A stretch of DNA of 64,000 nucleotides from Mycobacterium fragae. GTDB lineage: Bacteria > Actinomycetota > Actinomycetes > Mycobacteriales > Mycobacteriaceae. The stretch is taken from assembly GCF_002102185.1 (NCBI RefSeq), contig NZ_LQOW01000005.1:124001-188000 (forward strand). The letters are read 5' to 3'. A program made the position numbers and the translations under genes. The notes under the pieces were generated by a model. That model searched no databases, had not been told where the DNA came from, and saw only the letters and a list, made by a program, of their open reading frames with translations. Positions within the stretch are counted from its first letter, which is position 1. Each line of letters begins with the position of its first letter. Below, one piece after another: positions 46,377-54,524 of the stretch.

Positions 46377-46903
46377 CACAGTCTGTTGGAAAACCGCTGC
46401 CGTTCAACGATATTCGGCATCTGCAGGCGCACCAGTTCCTGGTCGACGAAGCCTACCTGCTCGATGCCCAAAAATACGAGGCGTGGCTGGACACCCTCAC
46501 CGACGATATTCGCTATCTGATGCCGGTGCGGGTGACGACCGCGCTGGGCGCCGGGTTTGACACCTCGCCGGGTATGGCGCACTTCGACGAGGACAAGTAC
46601 TCGCTGGGCCGACGCGTGGCCCGGTTCCGCACCGAGCACGCCTGGACCGAAGACCCGCCGTCGCGGCTGCGCCACTACATCACCAATGTGCGCACGTTCG
46701 CCGGCGAGGACGATGCGCATCTGGTCGTCGAATCCGCGGAGCTGTTGTTTCGCAGCCGCGGCGACGTCAACGAGGCCGCGCTGGTGTCCTGTGGTCGCGA
46801 AGACGTATTGCGCCAATCCGGCGACGGATGGAAACTCGCCCGGCGCATAATCATGGTCGACGAGTCGGTGCTCCGAATGCAGAATCTGGCGGTGTTCCTG
46901 TGA
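46373..46903 (+). CDS. aromatic ring-hydroxylating dioxygenase, beta subunit
   Basis: 176 aa structural subunit (SnoaL-like/NTF2 fold). HQFLVDEAYLLDAQKYEAWLDTLTDDIRYLMPVRVTT, RLRHYITNVR and GREDVLRQSGDGWKLARRIIMVDESVL are the family order. ATGA overlap with the alpha gene and GTGA overlap with the next gene. Confidence 0.93.
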   Translation: MTQSVGKPLPFNDIRHLQAHQFLVDEAYLLDAQKYEAWLDTLTDDIRYLMPVRVTTALGAGFDTSPGMAHFDEDKYSLGRRVARFRTEHAWTEDPPSRLRHYITNVRTFAGEDDAHLVVESAELLFRSRGDVNEAALVSCGREDVLRQSGDGWKLARRIIMVDESVLRMQNLAVFL

Positions 46904-47130
46904 ACGATGAACCGCTTACCATTGCGAACGAATTCACCGAGGTCGAGGTGCGCCGCGTCGACACCCGCAACGGCTCACGGTTGCTGATCACGGCGCCCAA
47001 ATCCGGACGGTGGATCACCTTGGATGCCCTCGAGGTGGAGGCGCTGACGCGCCAGAACGCCCGAACGCTGGCCGCGATGGTCGGCAACGTCAACGGCCCG
47101 CTGCTGCCCGACGAAGGCGAACAACGGTGA
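46900..47130 (+). CDS. small protein of unknown function in the dioxygenase operon
   Basis: 76 aa, acidic, no signal peptide or cysteine. EVEVRRVDTRNGSRLLITAPKSGRWITLDALEVEALTRQ is predicted mostly strand then helix. Similar short ORFs are found between dioxygenase and dehydrogenase genes in actinobacterial catabolic operons, but I know no function. It overlaps both neighbours by 4 bases, so it is clearly a translated member of the operon. Confidence 0.72.
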   Translation: MNDEPLTIANEFTEVEVRRVDTRNGSRLLITAPKSGRWITLDALEVEALTRQNARTLAAMVGNVNGPLLPDEGEQR

Positions 47131-47933
47131 GCGGCTGGCTGGACGGCAAGCGGGCGCTGGTGGTGGGCGGCGGGTCCGGGATCGGCAGAGCTGTCGTCGA
47201 CGCGTTCCGTGCCGAAGGGGCGAAAGTCGCTGTGCTCGAACGGGATGCGGATAAATGCGATGCACTTCGGCACAAGCTGAAGAAGGTGCCGGTGGTCGAG
47301 GGCGACGCCATCACCCGCGCAGCCAACGATCTGGCGGTCGCGACTGCGGTGGAGGCCTTCGGCGGGCTCGACACATTGGTAAATTGCGTCGGCATTTTCG
47401 ACTTCTACAAGGGAATCGGCGACATCGATGCTGACGACCTGCAGTCAGGCTTCGACGAGATGTTTCACACCAACGTGCTGAGCCATCTGCAATCGGTCAA
47501 GGCAGCCGTTCCAGCACTGCAAGACGAGGAGGGGTCATCGATCGTGCTGACGGAATCCGCGTCATCCTTCTATCCCGGACGTGGCGGAGTGCTGTATGTG
47601 TCGTCGAAGTTCGCGGTGCGCGGACTGGTTGCCGCGCTGGCCTACGAGCTGGCACCCCAGATCCGGGTCAACGGGGTGGCGCCGGGCGGCACGATGAACA
47701 CCGACCTTCGCGGCCTGAGCACTTTCGGACAGCACAGCACCCGCCTCGACGATGCTCCGAACCGTGCCCGCGAGCTGGCAGCGCGCACACCACTGAACGT
47801 CGCACTCTCCGCCGAAGACCAGGCGTGGAGCTTCGTGTTCTTCGCCTCCGACCGCACCCGGGGGATCACCGGTGAAACCGCCCATCCGGATGGCGGATTC
47901 GCGCTGGGGACACCCAAACAGGCGCCGCCATGA
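47127..47933 (+). CDS. SDR dehydrogenase, probable cis-dihydrodiol dehydrogenase
   Basis: 268 aa short-chain dehydrogenase. Cofactor site GGGSGIGRAVVDAF, NCVGIFDFYKG near 90, and catalytic YVSSKFAVRG (Tyr-x3-Lys) with Ser in LTESASSFYPGRGG. The NCVGIFDF and C-terminal DGGFALG resemble BphB/HcaB-type dihydrodiol dehydrogenases, fitting oxidation of the dioxygenase product to a catechol. GTG at 47127. Confidence 0.9.
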   Translation: MSGWLDGKRALVVGGGSGIGRAVVDAFRAEGAKVAVLERDADKCDALRHKLKKVPVVEGDAITRAANDLAVATAVEAFGGLDTLVNCVGIFDFYKGIGDIDADDLQSGFDEMFHTNVLSHLQSVKAAVPALQDEEGSSIVLTESASSFYPGRGGVLYVSSKFAVRGLVAALAYELAPQIRVNGVAPGGTMNTDLRGLSTFGQHSTRLDDAPNRARELAARTPLNVALSAEDQAWSFVFFASDRTRGITGETAHPDGGFALGTPKQAPP

Positions 47934-48643
47934 TTTTCGACGAACAACGCGCGCTGGTGGCACAGGGGTGCCGGGTCGCGGCGGCGCGCGGCTTGGTCGA
48001 CGGCGTCCTCGGTCACCTGAGTCTGCGGGTCGACGACGAACGGCTACTAGTCCGGTGCCGCAGCGACACCGACGGCGGTGTGGCATTCACCCGGCCTACC
48101 GATATCCGGCTGATCCGCTTCGACGGGAGTGCCGGTGCCGCAGGCGAACTCGACGGCTACCGGGTTCCCAACGAGCTGCCTATCCACGTCGAAACCATGC
48201 TCGCCAACCCGGAACACCGGGCGGTCGCGCATCTGCATCCGCCCGCCGTCGTCGCCGCCGATCTCGCCGGCATCACGATCCGGCCGATCTATGGGGCGTA
48301 CGACATTCCCGGCGCCTGGCTTGCTCGCGGCGGCGTGCCGGTCTACGAACGCGCGGTGCTGATCCGAAATACCCAGTTGGGCAAGGAGATGGTGACCGCG
48401 ATGCGCGGCCGGCCGGTGGTGATCTGCCGTGGCCACGGAATCACCAGCGCGGCGACCACGGTGCAGCACGCTGTACTTCAGGCCATCAGCCTCGACGCGT
48501 TGGCCCGCATGGCATTACGGGTACGCGCAGCCGGCGGGGCGTTGCACGATATCGACGACCGGGACTGGGAGGATCTCCCGGATTTAGGGCCGGGCTTCAC
48601 CGTCGACGCGGCATGGCGCCACGAGCTCGCCCGCCTCGGGTAA
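47930..48643 (+). CDS. class II aldolase-family decarboxylase, PhtC-like
   Basis: 237 aa. The class II aldolase/adducin zinc site is visible in ELPIHVETMLANPEHRAVAHLHPP (HLH) and ICRGHGITSAA. In actinobacterial phthalate operons such a protein is 3,4-dihydroxyphthalate decarboxylase, whose product is protocatechuate; p-cumate operons use a relative on a ring-cleavage product. No extradiol dioxygenase is present here, which favours the first. ATGA overlap with the SDR gene. Confidence 0.83.
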   Translation: MIFDEQRALVAQGCRVAAARGLVDGVLGHLSLRVDDERLLVRCRSDTDGGVAFTRPTDIRLIRFDGSAGAAGELDGYRVPNELPIHVETMLANPEHRAVAHLHPPAVVAADLAGITIRPIYGAYDIPGAWLARGGVPVYERAVLIRNTQLGKEMVTAMRGRPVVICRGHGITSAATTVQHAVLQAISLDALARMALRVRAAGGALHDIDDRDWEDLPDLGPGFTVDAAWRHELARLG

Positions 48644-48659
48644 CGCCGTCCCCGCCGAG

Positions 48660-48707
48660 CGTCGACTTGTCGGGCGATTTCGGCCAAATTCTCGCAACAA
48701 CTCGACG
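48660..48707. terminator. possible bidirectional hairpin between convergent genes
   Basis: CGTCGACTTGT at 48660-48670 pairs with ACAACTCGACG at 48697-48707 with one mismatch, across a 26-base loop, in the 72-base gap between the convergent decarboxylase and IclR genes. No T-tract, as is usual in mycobacteria. Confidence 0.35.
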
Positions 48708-48715
48708 TTCGACCG

Positions 48716-49516
48716 TTAGAGCTGATCGCCGATCTCCTTGGCCGCCTTGACAAGCACGGCAGCCACCGACGCGTACTGCGACTTGTGCAGCCGATGCTGC
48801 GGCGCTGCGGCGTTGAGCGCCAACCGCAACCCGGGCGCTCGGGTAGGTATGGGCACCGCCACCGACGCGACGCCTTCTTCGCTCTCCTCGCGGTTGACGG
48901 CGTAGCCCTGCTCGCGCACCCGAGAAAGCTCGGCTTCCAACGCCGTTCGGCTGCCGATCGACCGGTCGGTGACGCGCTCCAGTTCCTCGTCGGGCAGCAG
49001 CTGACGCAATTCCGCCTGCGGCAACTGCGCCAGCATGGCCTTGCCGGTCGACGTGCAATGCGCCGGCAAGGTGCGACCCAGCCGGGAGGCCACCCGCACG
49101 GCGGCCGGGCCCTCGACCGCGGCGACGAAACGGACCGCGGCGCCGTCGAGCATCCCGACGTGCACTGTCTCGCGCAAATGCTCGCTCAGGCCGCGCAGGA
49201 CCGGCGTGACCGTCCCCGCGATGTCAACGCGGCCGAAAATCGCAAACGCCACACCGGTTAACGCCGGACCGGGCAGATAGGCCTTCGACACCGGGTCCTG
49301 GCGGACAAAACCGCGATAGGCCAACATTGCCAGCAGCCGATGCGCGGTCGACGACGCCACACCCAAATACCGCGTCGCCTCGCTCAACCGAATCTCGGGC
49401 CGCTCCCCCAACAGCAGCAGTAGCTTCAACGCCTTGTCGACCGACTCGATCGGGTACTGCGGGGCAAGCGAATCGGTGGCCCGCGCGCCGACTGCTCGCC
49501 GCGCCTTTTTCTGCAT
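48716..49516 (-). CDS. IclR-family transcriptional regulator
   Basis: 266 aa. Winged helix at residues 25-85 (RLSEATRYLGVASSTAHRLLAMLAYRGFV) and effector domain from about 100 on (ETVHVGMLDGAAVRFVAAVEG, LPAHCTSTGKAMLAQL, GYAVNREESEEGVASVAVPI). Family members sense aromatic acids and control catabolic operons. It is convergent with the dioxygenase operon and divergent from the SGNH gene by 35 bases; the dioxygenase operon is its obvious target. Confidence 0.92.
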   Translation of the reverse strand: MQKKARRAVGARATDSLAPQYPIESVDKALKLLLLLGERPEIRLSEATRYLGVASSTAHRLLAMLAYRGFVRQDPVSKAYLPGPALTGVAFAIFGRVDIAGTVTPVLRGLSEHLRETVHVGMLDGAAVRFVAAVEGPAAVRVASRLGRTLPAHCTSTGKAMLAQLPQAELRQLLPDEELERVTDRSIGSRTALEAELSRVREQGYAVNREESEEGVASVAVPIPTRAPGLRLALNAAAPQHRLHKSQYASVAAVLVKAAKEIGDQL

Positions 49517-49551
49517 GACAGAGAACCTACCTGCGTTACGGTACGAGCAGC

Positions 49552-50346
49552 ATGCCTATCGAACACCCATACCGCCGCTACGTGGCCATCGGCGACAGCC
49601 AGACCGAGGGACTGTGGGACGGCGACGACGAAAACGGGCTCGTCGGCTTCGCCGACCGGCTGGCCGTCATGCTCGACGGGCTGTATCCGGGCTTGAAATA
49701 CGCCAATTTGGCCATCCGCGGTATGCGGATCCGCGATGTCCTGGACGACCAGCTTCCCCGAGCGCTGTCGATGCGGCCCGATCTGATCACCTCGTGCGTG
49801 GGCATGAACGACGTGACCCGACCCGGACGCTCCTTTGACCAAGCCCTGATCGACCTCGAACGGCTGCACGCACGGCTCGCGGAATCAGGGGCAACCGTTC
49901 TGACGACGACCTTTCCCGACGTCGCCAAGCTTGTGCCAGTCGGCCGCCTCATCGAGTCGCGAGTAACCCGCATCAACGACGCGATCCGCGCCGGCGCCCA
50001 ACGACACGGATTCGGGCTGGTCGATCTCTATACCGCAGCCTCCATGCAAGAGCTGGACACCTGGAGCGCCGACCGGATTCACGCATCCACCAAGGGACAC
50101 ATTCTGTTCGCGGCCGCCGCGGCGGAAGCCCTCAATCTGCCTGCAAGCAACCATGATTGGGCCCGATCGAGTGGTGTGGCGGTGCCTGTTTCGACGGCAG
50201 CGCGGTTGTATGCACAGCTGCGCTGGACGCAGAACATGCTCATCCCGTGGATGTGGCGACGCGTACGCGGGCGCTCGTCCGCCGACGGGCGGGAACCCAA
50301 GCGCCCGCGCCTGGAATACGTGGGTCAGGCATTCTTGACACCATGA
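49552..50346 (+). CDS. SGNH/GDSL hydrolase
   Basis: 264 aa esterase-like protein. Block I AIGDSQTEG with the catalytic Ser (the usual GDSL Leu is Gln), block II Gly in LAIRGMRI, block III CVGMNDVTR, and block V DRIHASTKGH with Asp and His. No signal peptide is evident. The C-terminal 60 residues are Arg-rich. ATGA overlap with dedA. Substrate unknown. Confidence 0.88.
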   Translation: MPIEHPYRRYVAIGDSQTEGLWDGDDENGLVGFADRLAVMLDGLYPGLKYANLAIRGMRIRDVLDDQLPRALSMRPDLITSCVGMNDVTRPGRSFDQALIDLERLHARLAESGATVLTTTFPDVAKLVPVGRLIESRVTRINDAIRAGAQRHGFGLVDLYTAASMQELDTWSADRIHASTKGHILFAAAAAEALNLPASNHDWARSSGVAVPVSTAARLYAQLRWTQNMLIPWMWRRVRGRSSADGREPKRPRLEYVGQAFLTP

Positions 50347-50999
50347 CGGTGGATGCCCTGTTGCAATCGATCCCCCCGCTTACGGTCTATTTCGTGGTCG
50401 GCGCGGTGGTCGGGTTGGAGAGCCTGGGCGTCCCGCTGCCCGGCGAGATCGTGCTGGTCAGCGCCGCGCTGTTGTCGTCACGGCATGCGCTAGCGGTCAA
50501 CCCGGTCGGGGTCGGCGCGGCGGGGGTGATCGGGGCGGTGATCGGCGACTCGATCGGCTACACGATCGGCCGCCGGCTGGGCATGCCGCTGTTCGACTGG
50601 TTGGGCCGGCGCTTCCCGCGCCACTTCAGCCCGGGGCACGTCATGTTCGCCGAGCGGCTATTCGACCGCTGGGGCTCGCGGACGGTGTTCTTCGGGCGGT
50701 TCATCGCGCTGCTGCGAATCTTCGCCGGGCCGCTGGCCGGGGCGCTGAAGATGCGCTACCCCCGGTTTCTGGTGGCCAACGTGTCGGGCGCAGTGTGCTG
50801 GGCGGGCGGCACCACCGCGCTGGTGTATTTCGCGGGTGTGGCGGCCGAACGGTGGCTGACGCGCTTCTCCTGGATAGCTTTGCTCGTGGCGGTCGTCTGC
50901 GGCGTCATCATCGCGGTCGTGCTGCGGGAACGCACCTCCCGCGCAATTGCCGAGCTGGAGGCCGAGCACAGCCGCGAGTCCGGACAGACCACCGCCTAG
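50343..50999 (+). CDS. DedA-family membrane protein
   Basis: 218 aa homologue of Rv2637 with the same length. The DedA pattern is clear: GLESLGVPLPGEIVL, GAVIGDSIGYTIGRRLG and FFGRFIALLRIFAGPLAGALKM. Such proteins act as lipid (undecaprenyl phosphate or phospholipid) flippases or polyamine/ion transporters. Downstream STAS gene order matches Rv2637-Rv2638. Confidence 0.92.
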   Translation: MTVDALLQSIPPLTVYFVVGAVVGLESLGVPLPGEIVLVSAALLSSRHALAVNPVGVGAAGVIGAVIGDSIGYTIGRRLGMPLFDWLGRRFPRHFSPGHVMFAERLFDRWGSRTVFFGRFIALLRIFAGPLAGALKMRYPRFLVANVSGAVCWAGGTTALVYFAGVAAERWLTRFSWIALLVAVVCGVIIAVVLRERTSRAIAELEAEHSRESGQTTA

Positions 51000-51500
51000 C
51001 CCTACGGCCCCAGACCCCCCTCTGGCAAACCAGCGCTCGGGGTCGTCGCGGTCCGGTTACCGGCCCGAGAAGGCGGTCCGAGATAAGCAGCAAATGGTCG
51101 TCCGCGGCTTTGCCAGACGTTCGCATCTGCGCCTCACCACGCACGTTTCACGAACCACCGAGACGATCGCCAGGTAGTCGTCTGCCCGTCGAAAACCCGA
51201 TGTTCAGCTGACTTTTGGGCGGCCATTGCCAATCAGTCACTGCGCCCCCCGGGCGCCAGGAGCAGATTGCATAATCTGTGTTCAAACGTTCGCTCGCCGA
51301 CCAGGGCCGCGGCCCCCGACGTCGTCCGGTGTCCCGCCAACTCACCTGGCCTCACCAGATTCTTAGGCAACGTTCGATGGACATTTCTACCGTTAAGGTG
51401 TTATAAAAACGAGATCTGCTAATTCAACGTCTGTCTTCAGGCACGCAGGGCGGGCATCCCATATCGCTGACGCGAAGCGTCTGCCGATGAGGAGTTCACC
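51000..51500. other. 501-base intergenic region with no supported gene
   Basis: No reading frame in it has recognisable content. It holds an AT-rich pocket near 51396-51425 (GTTATAAAAACGAG) that could be the -10 region of the STAS gene, and a CATAAT near 51271. No convincing SigF-type GGTTT/GGGTA pair was found. Probably a long 5' regulatory region, with a possible 5' UTR of about 80 bases. Confidence 0.5.
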
Positions 51501-51944
51501 ATGAGCAGTTTTGCCATCGCAGAACCGTCTGCGAGCCACATCATGCTAAGCAGCCGGCTCATTTCAGAGCTGGCACAGGCGCGGAGCACATTACGGACCA
51601 CTACCGAGCGGAGCGGTTCGGCGGTGATCGTCAACGCCGGGGGCGAATTGGACGCCTCCAACGAAGTCACCTGGCGGCGCCTGTTGAGCGAGGCAGCCGC
51701 CCACGCCGGCCCGCCCGGACCGCTTGTCGTCGACACGAGCGGCTTGGATTTCATGGGTTGCTGCGCCTATGCCGCACTCGCCGAAGAGGCAGAGCGCTGC
51801 CGGCGTCGCGGCCTGGCGCTGCGGCTGGTAAGCAGCCAACCCGTTGTCGCCCGGATCGTCGCCGCTTGCGGCCTCAGCGAACTGCTGCCGGTTGACGCCA
51901 CCGTGGACGCCGCCCTATTGGCGTCGGCTCCGGCTGACTGGTAG
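51501..51944 (+). CDS. STAS-domain anti-anti-sigma factor
   Basis: 147 aa homologue of Rv2638. The STAS core VIVNAGGELDASNEVTWRRLL and the phosphorylation loop LVVDTSGLDFMGCCAYAAL (Asp-Thr-Ser-Gly) are visible. Would bind an anti-sigma kinase and free its sigma factor, plausibly in the SigF network. GAGGAG lies 6 bases before the ATG. Confidence 0.88.
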   Translation: MSSFAIAEPSASHIMLSSRLISELAQARSTLRTTTERSGSAVIVNAGGELDASNEVTWRRLLSEAAAHAGPPGPLVVDTSGLDFMGCCAYAALAEEAERCRRRGLALRLVSSQPVVARIVAACGLSELLPVDATVDAALLASAPADW

Positions 51945-51965
51945 TCCAGGTCCAGCCGCTGCCGC

Positions 51966-52598
51966 CTAAGGGCAAATGCGGCGCGCGAGAATCTCTTTCC
52001 CGGCACCGGCCAATTGATTGAGCGCGTCCGGTCGCGCTGCCATCGCCATCAGCAGTGCCTCCCCCGGACCGCTGACCTCGGGCCCCTTGCCATGGGTCCA
52101 GTCGACATCCGTGGCAACCAACCGCACGCCTCGGGCCCGCCAGGCACCGCGTAATGCCGGAGCACGCGGCGCGAGCTTCAACACACGCTGCAGGCGCTGC
52201 GGCGGAATGACACGCGAGATGCCCAGGGGTCGCCGAATGTCCTGCTGGTGGATCATGCCGTCAACGAGGGCGATCATGCCGCCGAAGCCTGTTGTGAAAC
52301 CACGCGGAGGGATCGAGGCGCGCATCAGCTCGGTGAGCTGCTCGGGCGTGCGCCTGGCGTACTCGGCGACGCCGATCGCGTTGATGCGGTTGGTCAGTAA
52401 TCCGCCTTTGACGAAGCGCCGCACCACTTCCCAGCGGTTGAGCTCCTCAAAACTGAGCACGTGAGCGACGACGTCGCGCACCCGCCAGTGCTCGCACAGG
52501 CTGGGTTGCTCCCATTGCTCCGGCGATAGTCCGGCGAGCAGCTCCGCGAAGTCTTCGCGTTCCTCGCAGGCCATCTGCATCGTCGTCGGCTCATTCAC
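51966..52598 (-). CDS. DinB/maleylpyruvate isomerase-fold protein
   Basis: 210 aa of the mycothiol-dependent maleylpyruvate isomerase-like family. LSPEQWEQPSLCEHWRVRDVVAHVLSFEE and DGMIHQQDIRRPLG supply the usual metal-binding histidines. The C-terminal half matches the family extension. Function unknown. The GTG start overlaps the AHSA1 stop by 8 bases; it is the last of three co-oriented genes with an ArsR regulator first. Confidence 0.84.
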   Translation of the reverse strand: MNEPTTMQMACEEREDFAELLAGLSPEQWEQPSLCEHWRVRDVVAHVLSFEELNRWEVVRRFVKGGLLTNRINAIGVAEYARRTPEQLTELMRASIPPRGFTTGFGGMIALVDGMIHQQDIRRPLGISRVIPPQRLQRVLKLAPRAPALRGAWRARGVRLVATDVDWTHGKGPEVSGPGEALLMAMAARPDALNQLAGAGKEILARRICP

Positions 52599-53082
52599 CG
52601 GAGCCGGCCTTCGCAGCGAGGTCGGCGAAGTTGGCCAGTGTCCCAGCCCAACCGGCGGGATCGTCGAAGATGGCTCGCATCTGCTCGGTGTTGTCGCCGT
52701 AGCGCTGCAAGTTCTGATGGCGCAGATCCAGCCTGGTGCGGTTTGCGTCCTCCGCTGTGAACGTCACTTCGATCTCGGTTTCGAAGTCCGGATCGTATTG
52801 CCAGTCGGCACCAATCTGCCAGAGCAGCACGACTTTTCGGGGTGGGTCCCATGACGCCACACGACCCCACGGGCACTCGCTGCCGTCGACGCCGCGCTCG
52901 AACCAGCGCCCACCGTCGCGGGGTTCGACGACGACCTCGGCGATCTCCGAACTTCCGATGGAGTGTTCCTTGGGCCAAAAGTCGGTCATTCGCGCGGTGA
53001 ACAACTCGAAGGCACGGGCCTGCGACAGCGGCACGCTCAGCGATCGCACAACCTCGACCACAGCGGCGGATTCAGTGCTCAT
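52591..53082 (-). CDS. SRPBCC/AHSA1-domain protein
   Basis: 163 aa. VVEVVRSLSVPLSQARAFELFTARMTDFWPKEH, EPRDGGRWFERGVDGSECPWGRV and GGWAGTLANFADLA-like C-terminus fit the Activator of Hsp90 ATPase-like family, which forms lipid or ligand-binding pockets. ATG at 53082 falls within the last bases of the ArsR gene. The ArsR-AHSA1 pairing is very common in bacteria. Confidence 0.88.
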   Translation of the reverse strand: MSTESAAVVEVVRSLSVPLSQARAFELFTARMTDFWPKEHSIGSSEIAEVVVEPRDGGRWFERGVDGSECPWGRVASWDPPRKVVLLWQIGADWQYDPDFETEIEVTFTAEDANRTRLDLRHQNLQRYGDNTEQMRAIFDDPAGWAGTLANFADLAAKAGSGE

Positions 53083-53389
53083 CCTTGCTCCTCTCGGCCA
53101 GAATCGCGAAGTTGTCCAGCGTGGTTTCCCAGAACCGGTCGAAGTAGTCGCGCACGACCTGCAGTCCGGTTTGATTGATGCGGTACAGCCGGCGGGTCCC
53201 GGCGATCGACTCGACGACCAGATCCGCGTCCTTGAGCACTCGCAGATGCTGCGACACCGCCGGCCGCGAAACCGGCAGCTGGTCGGCCAGCACGCCGACG
53301 GCAATCGGGCCCGACGACAGCTTCTCCAGTATTTCGCGCCGGGTGCGGTCCCCCAAGGCGTCCAGCACGGCGTCGACGGAGGCGGGCAT
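53072..53389 (-). CDS. ArsR-family repressor
   Basis: 105 aa winged helix. LDALGDRTRREILEKLSSGPIAVGVLADQLPVSRPAVSQHLRVLKDADLV is the DNA-binding part and GTRRLYRINQTGLQVVRDYFDRFWE the wing and dimer helix. It has no cysteine metal site, so it is not an arsenic or metal sensor of the classic type. ATG at 53389. Divergent from the SDR at 53487. Confidence 0.92.
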   Translation of the reverse strand: MPASVDAVLDALGDRTRREILEKLSSGPIAVGVLADQLPVSRPAVSQHLRVLKDADLVVESIAGTRRLYRINQTGLQVVRDYFDRFWETTLDNFAILAERSKDEH

Positions 53390-53486
53390 GTCGGTAAGTG
53401 TGCACGAACGGTAAGTGGCTGTCAACGGTTCGTCAGGACTAACGGTTTCATGTTTACCGGCTACCGGATCGGGACATCGTAAAGCC

Positions 53487-54521
53487 ATGGGAATCAAGGG
53501 CGCTTTCAAACGTTCGCAAGTCGTCGTCGTCACCGGGGCGAGCGCGGGAATCGGTCGCGCAACCGCGCAACTGCTCGCCCAACGCGGTGCGCGCCTCGGT
53601 TTGCTCGCCCGCGGCGAGACGGGATTGGAGGGGGCGGCTGCCGATGTGCGTGCGGCGGGTGGTGAGGCGCTGGCGATCACGACCGACGTCTCCGACTACG
53701 ACGCGGTCGAACAGGCGGCACAACGCGTCGAGGAACGGTTCGGCCCGATCGACGCCTGGATCAACGTCGCATTCAGCTCGGTGTTCGCCCCCTTTGCCGA
53801 GATCAAGCCGGAGGAATTCCGCAGGGTCACTGAGATCACTTACCTGGGCTTCGTATACGGCACCATGGTGGCGCTGAAGCGAATGCGCCCTCGGAATTCG
53901 GGCGTCATCGTTCAGGTGGGGTCGGCGCTGGGCGACCGCGCGATTCCGCTTCAGTCGGCATACTGCGGTGCCAAGCACGCGGTCAACGGTTTCACCGAAT
54001 CGCTGCGGACCGAATTGATGCATGAGAAGAGCAAGGTTCGAGTCACCGTGGTGCAGATGCCGGCGGTCAACACTCCGCAGTTCTCTTGGGTCCTTTCACG
54101 TCTCGACAAACATCCCCAGCCAGTGCCGCCGATCTATCAGCCGGAGGTCGCGGCGCGCGGTGTGCTGCACGCGCTGGACCACCCTCGCCGCAAGCAGTAC
54201 TGGGTGGGCGCCTCCACGGTCGGCACAATCGCGGGCCAACGGCTGGTGCCGGCGCTGCTCGACCGCTATCTGGCGCGGACCGGGTACGACTCGCAACAAA
54301 CCGATCAGAAGGTCCGGTCGGGTCAGCCGGCGAATCTATGGGAGCCCCTGGACGGGCCCGGCGGCGACGACTATGGGGCACATGGCGTTTTCGACGACCA
54401 ATCCCACGCGCACAGCGCGCAATTCTGGTTGACCCGGCATCGCCGATCGCTGTTGGGCGCGGGCGTGCTGGCCTCCGCGCTGGCGATTTACGACTGGGGC
54501 CGTCGACGTCTTCAGCGATAG
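53487..54521 (+). CDS. SDR oxidoreductase with C-terminal membrane segment
   Basis: 344 aa. Cofactor motif VVTGASAGIGRATAQLL, catalytic Ser in VGSALGDRAIPLQ and YCGAKHAVNG (Tyr-x3-Lys). A 60-residue C-terminal extension ends with a hydrophobic helix (SLLGAGVLASALAIYDW), which may tether it to the membrane. ATG at 53487. The next gene starts 3 bases after its stop. Confidence 0.87.
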   Translation: MGIKGAFKRSQVVVVTGASAGIGRATAQLLAQRGARLGLLARGETGLEGAAADVRAAGGEALAITTDVSDYDAVEQAAQRVEERFGPIDAWINVAFSSVFAPFAEIKPEEFRRVTEITYLGFVYGTMVALKRMRPRNSGVIVQVGSALGDRAIPLQSAYCGAKHAVNGFTESLRTELMHEKSKVRVTVVQMPAVNTPQFSWVLSRLDKHPQPVPPIYQPEVAARGVLHALDHPRRKQYWVGASTVGTIAGQRLVPALLDRYLARTGYDSQQTDQKVRSGQPANLWEPLDGPGGDDYGAHGVFDDQSHAHSAQFWLTRHRRSLLGAGVLASALAIYDWGRRRLQR

Positions 54522-54524
54522 CTC

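Noticed and set aside
51280..51300. LexA-like sequence TTCAAACGTTCG
   Set aside because: Too many mismatches to TCGAAC-N4-GTTCGA and no matching spacing.
51148..51345. Short minus-strand frame in the intergenic region before STAS
   Set aside because: No ribosome site or recognisable content.
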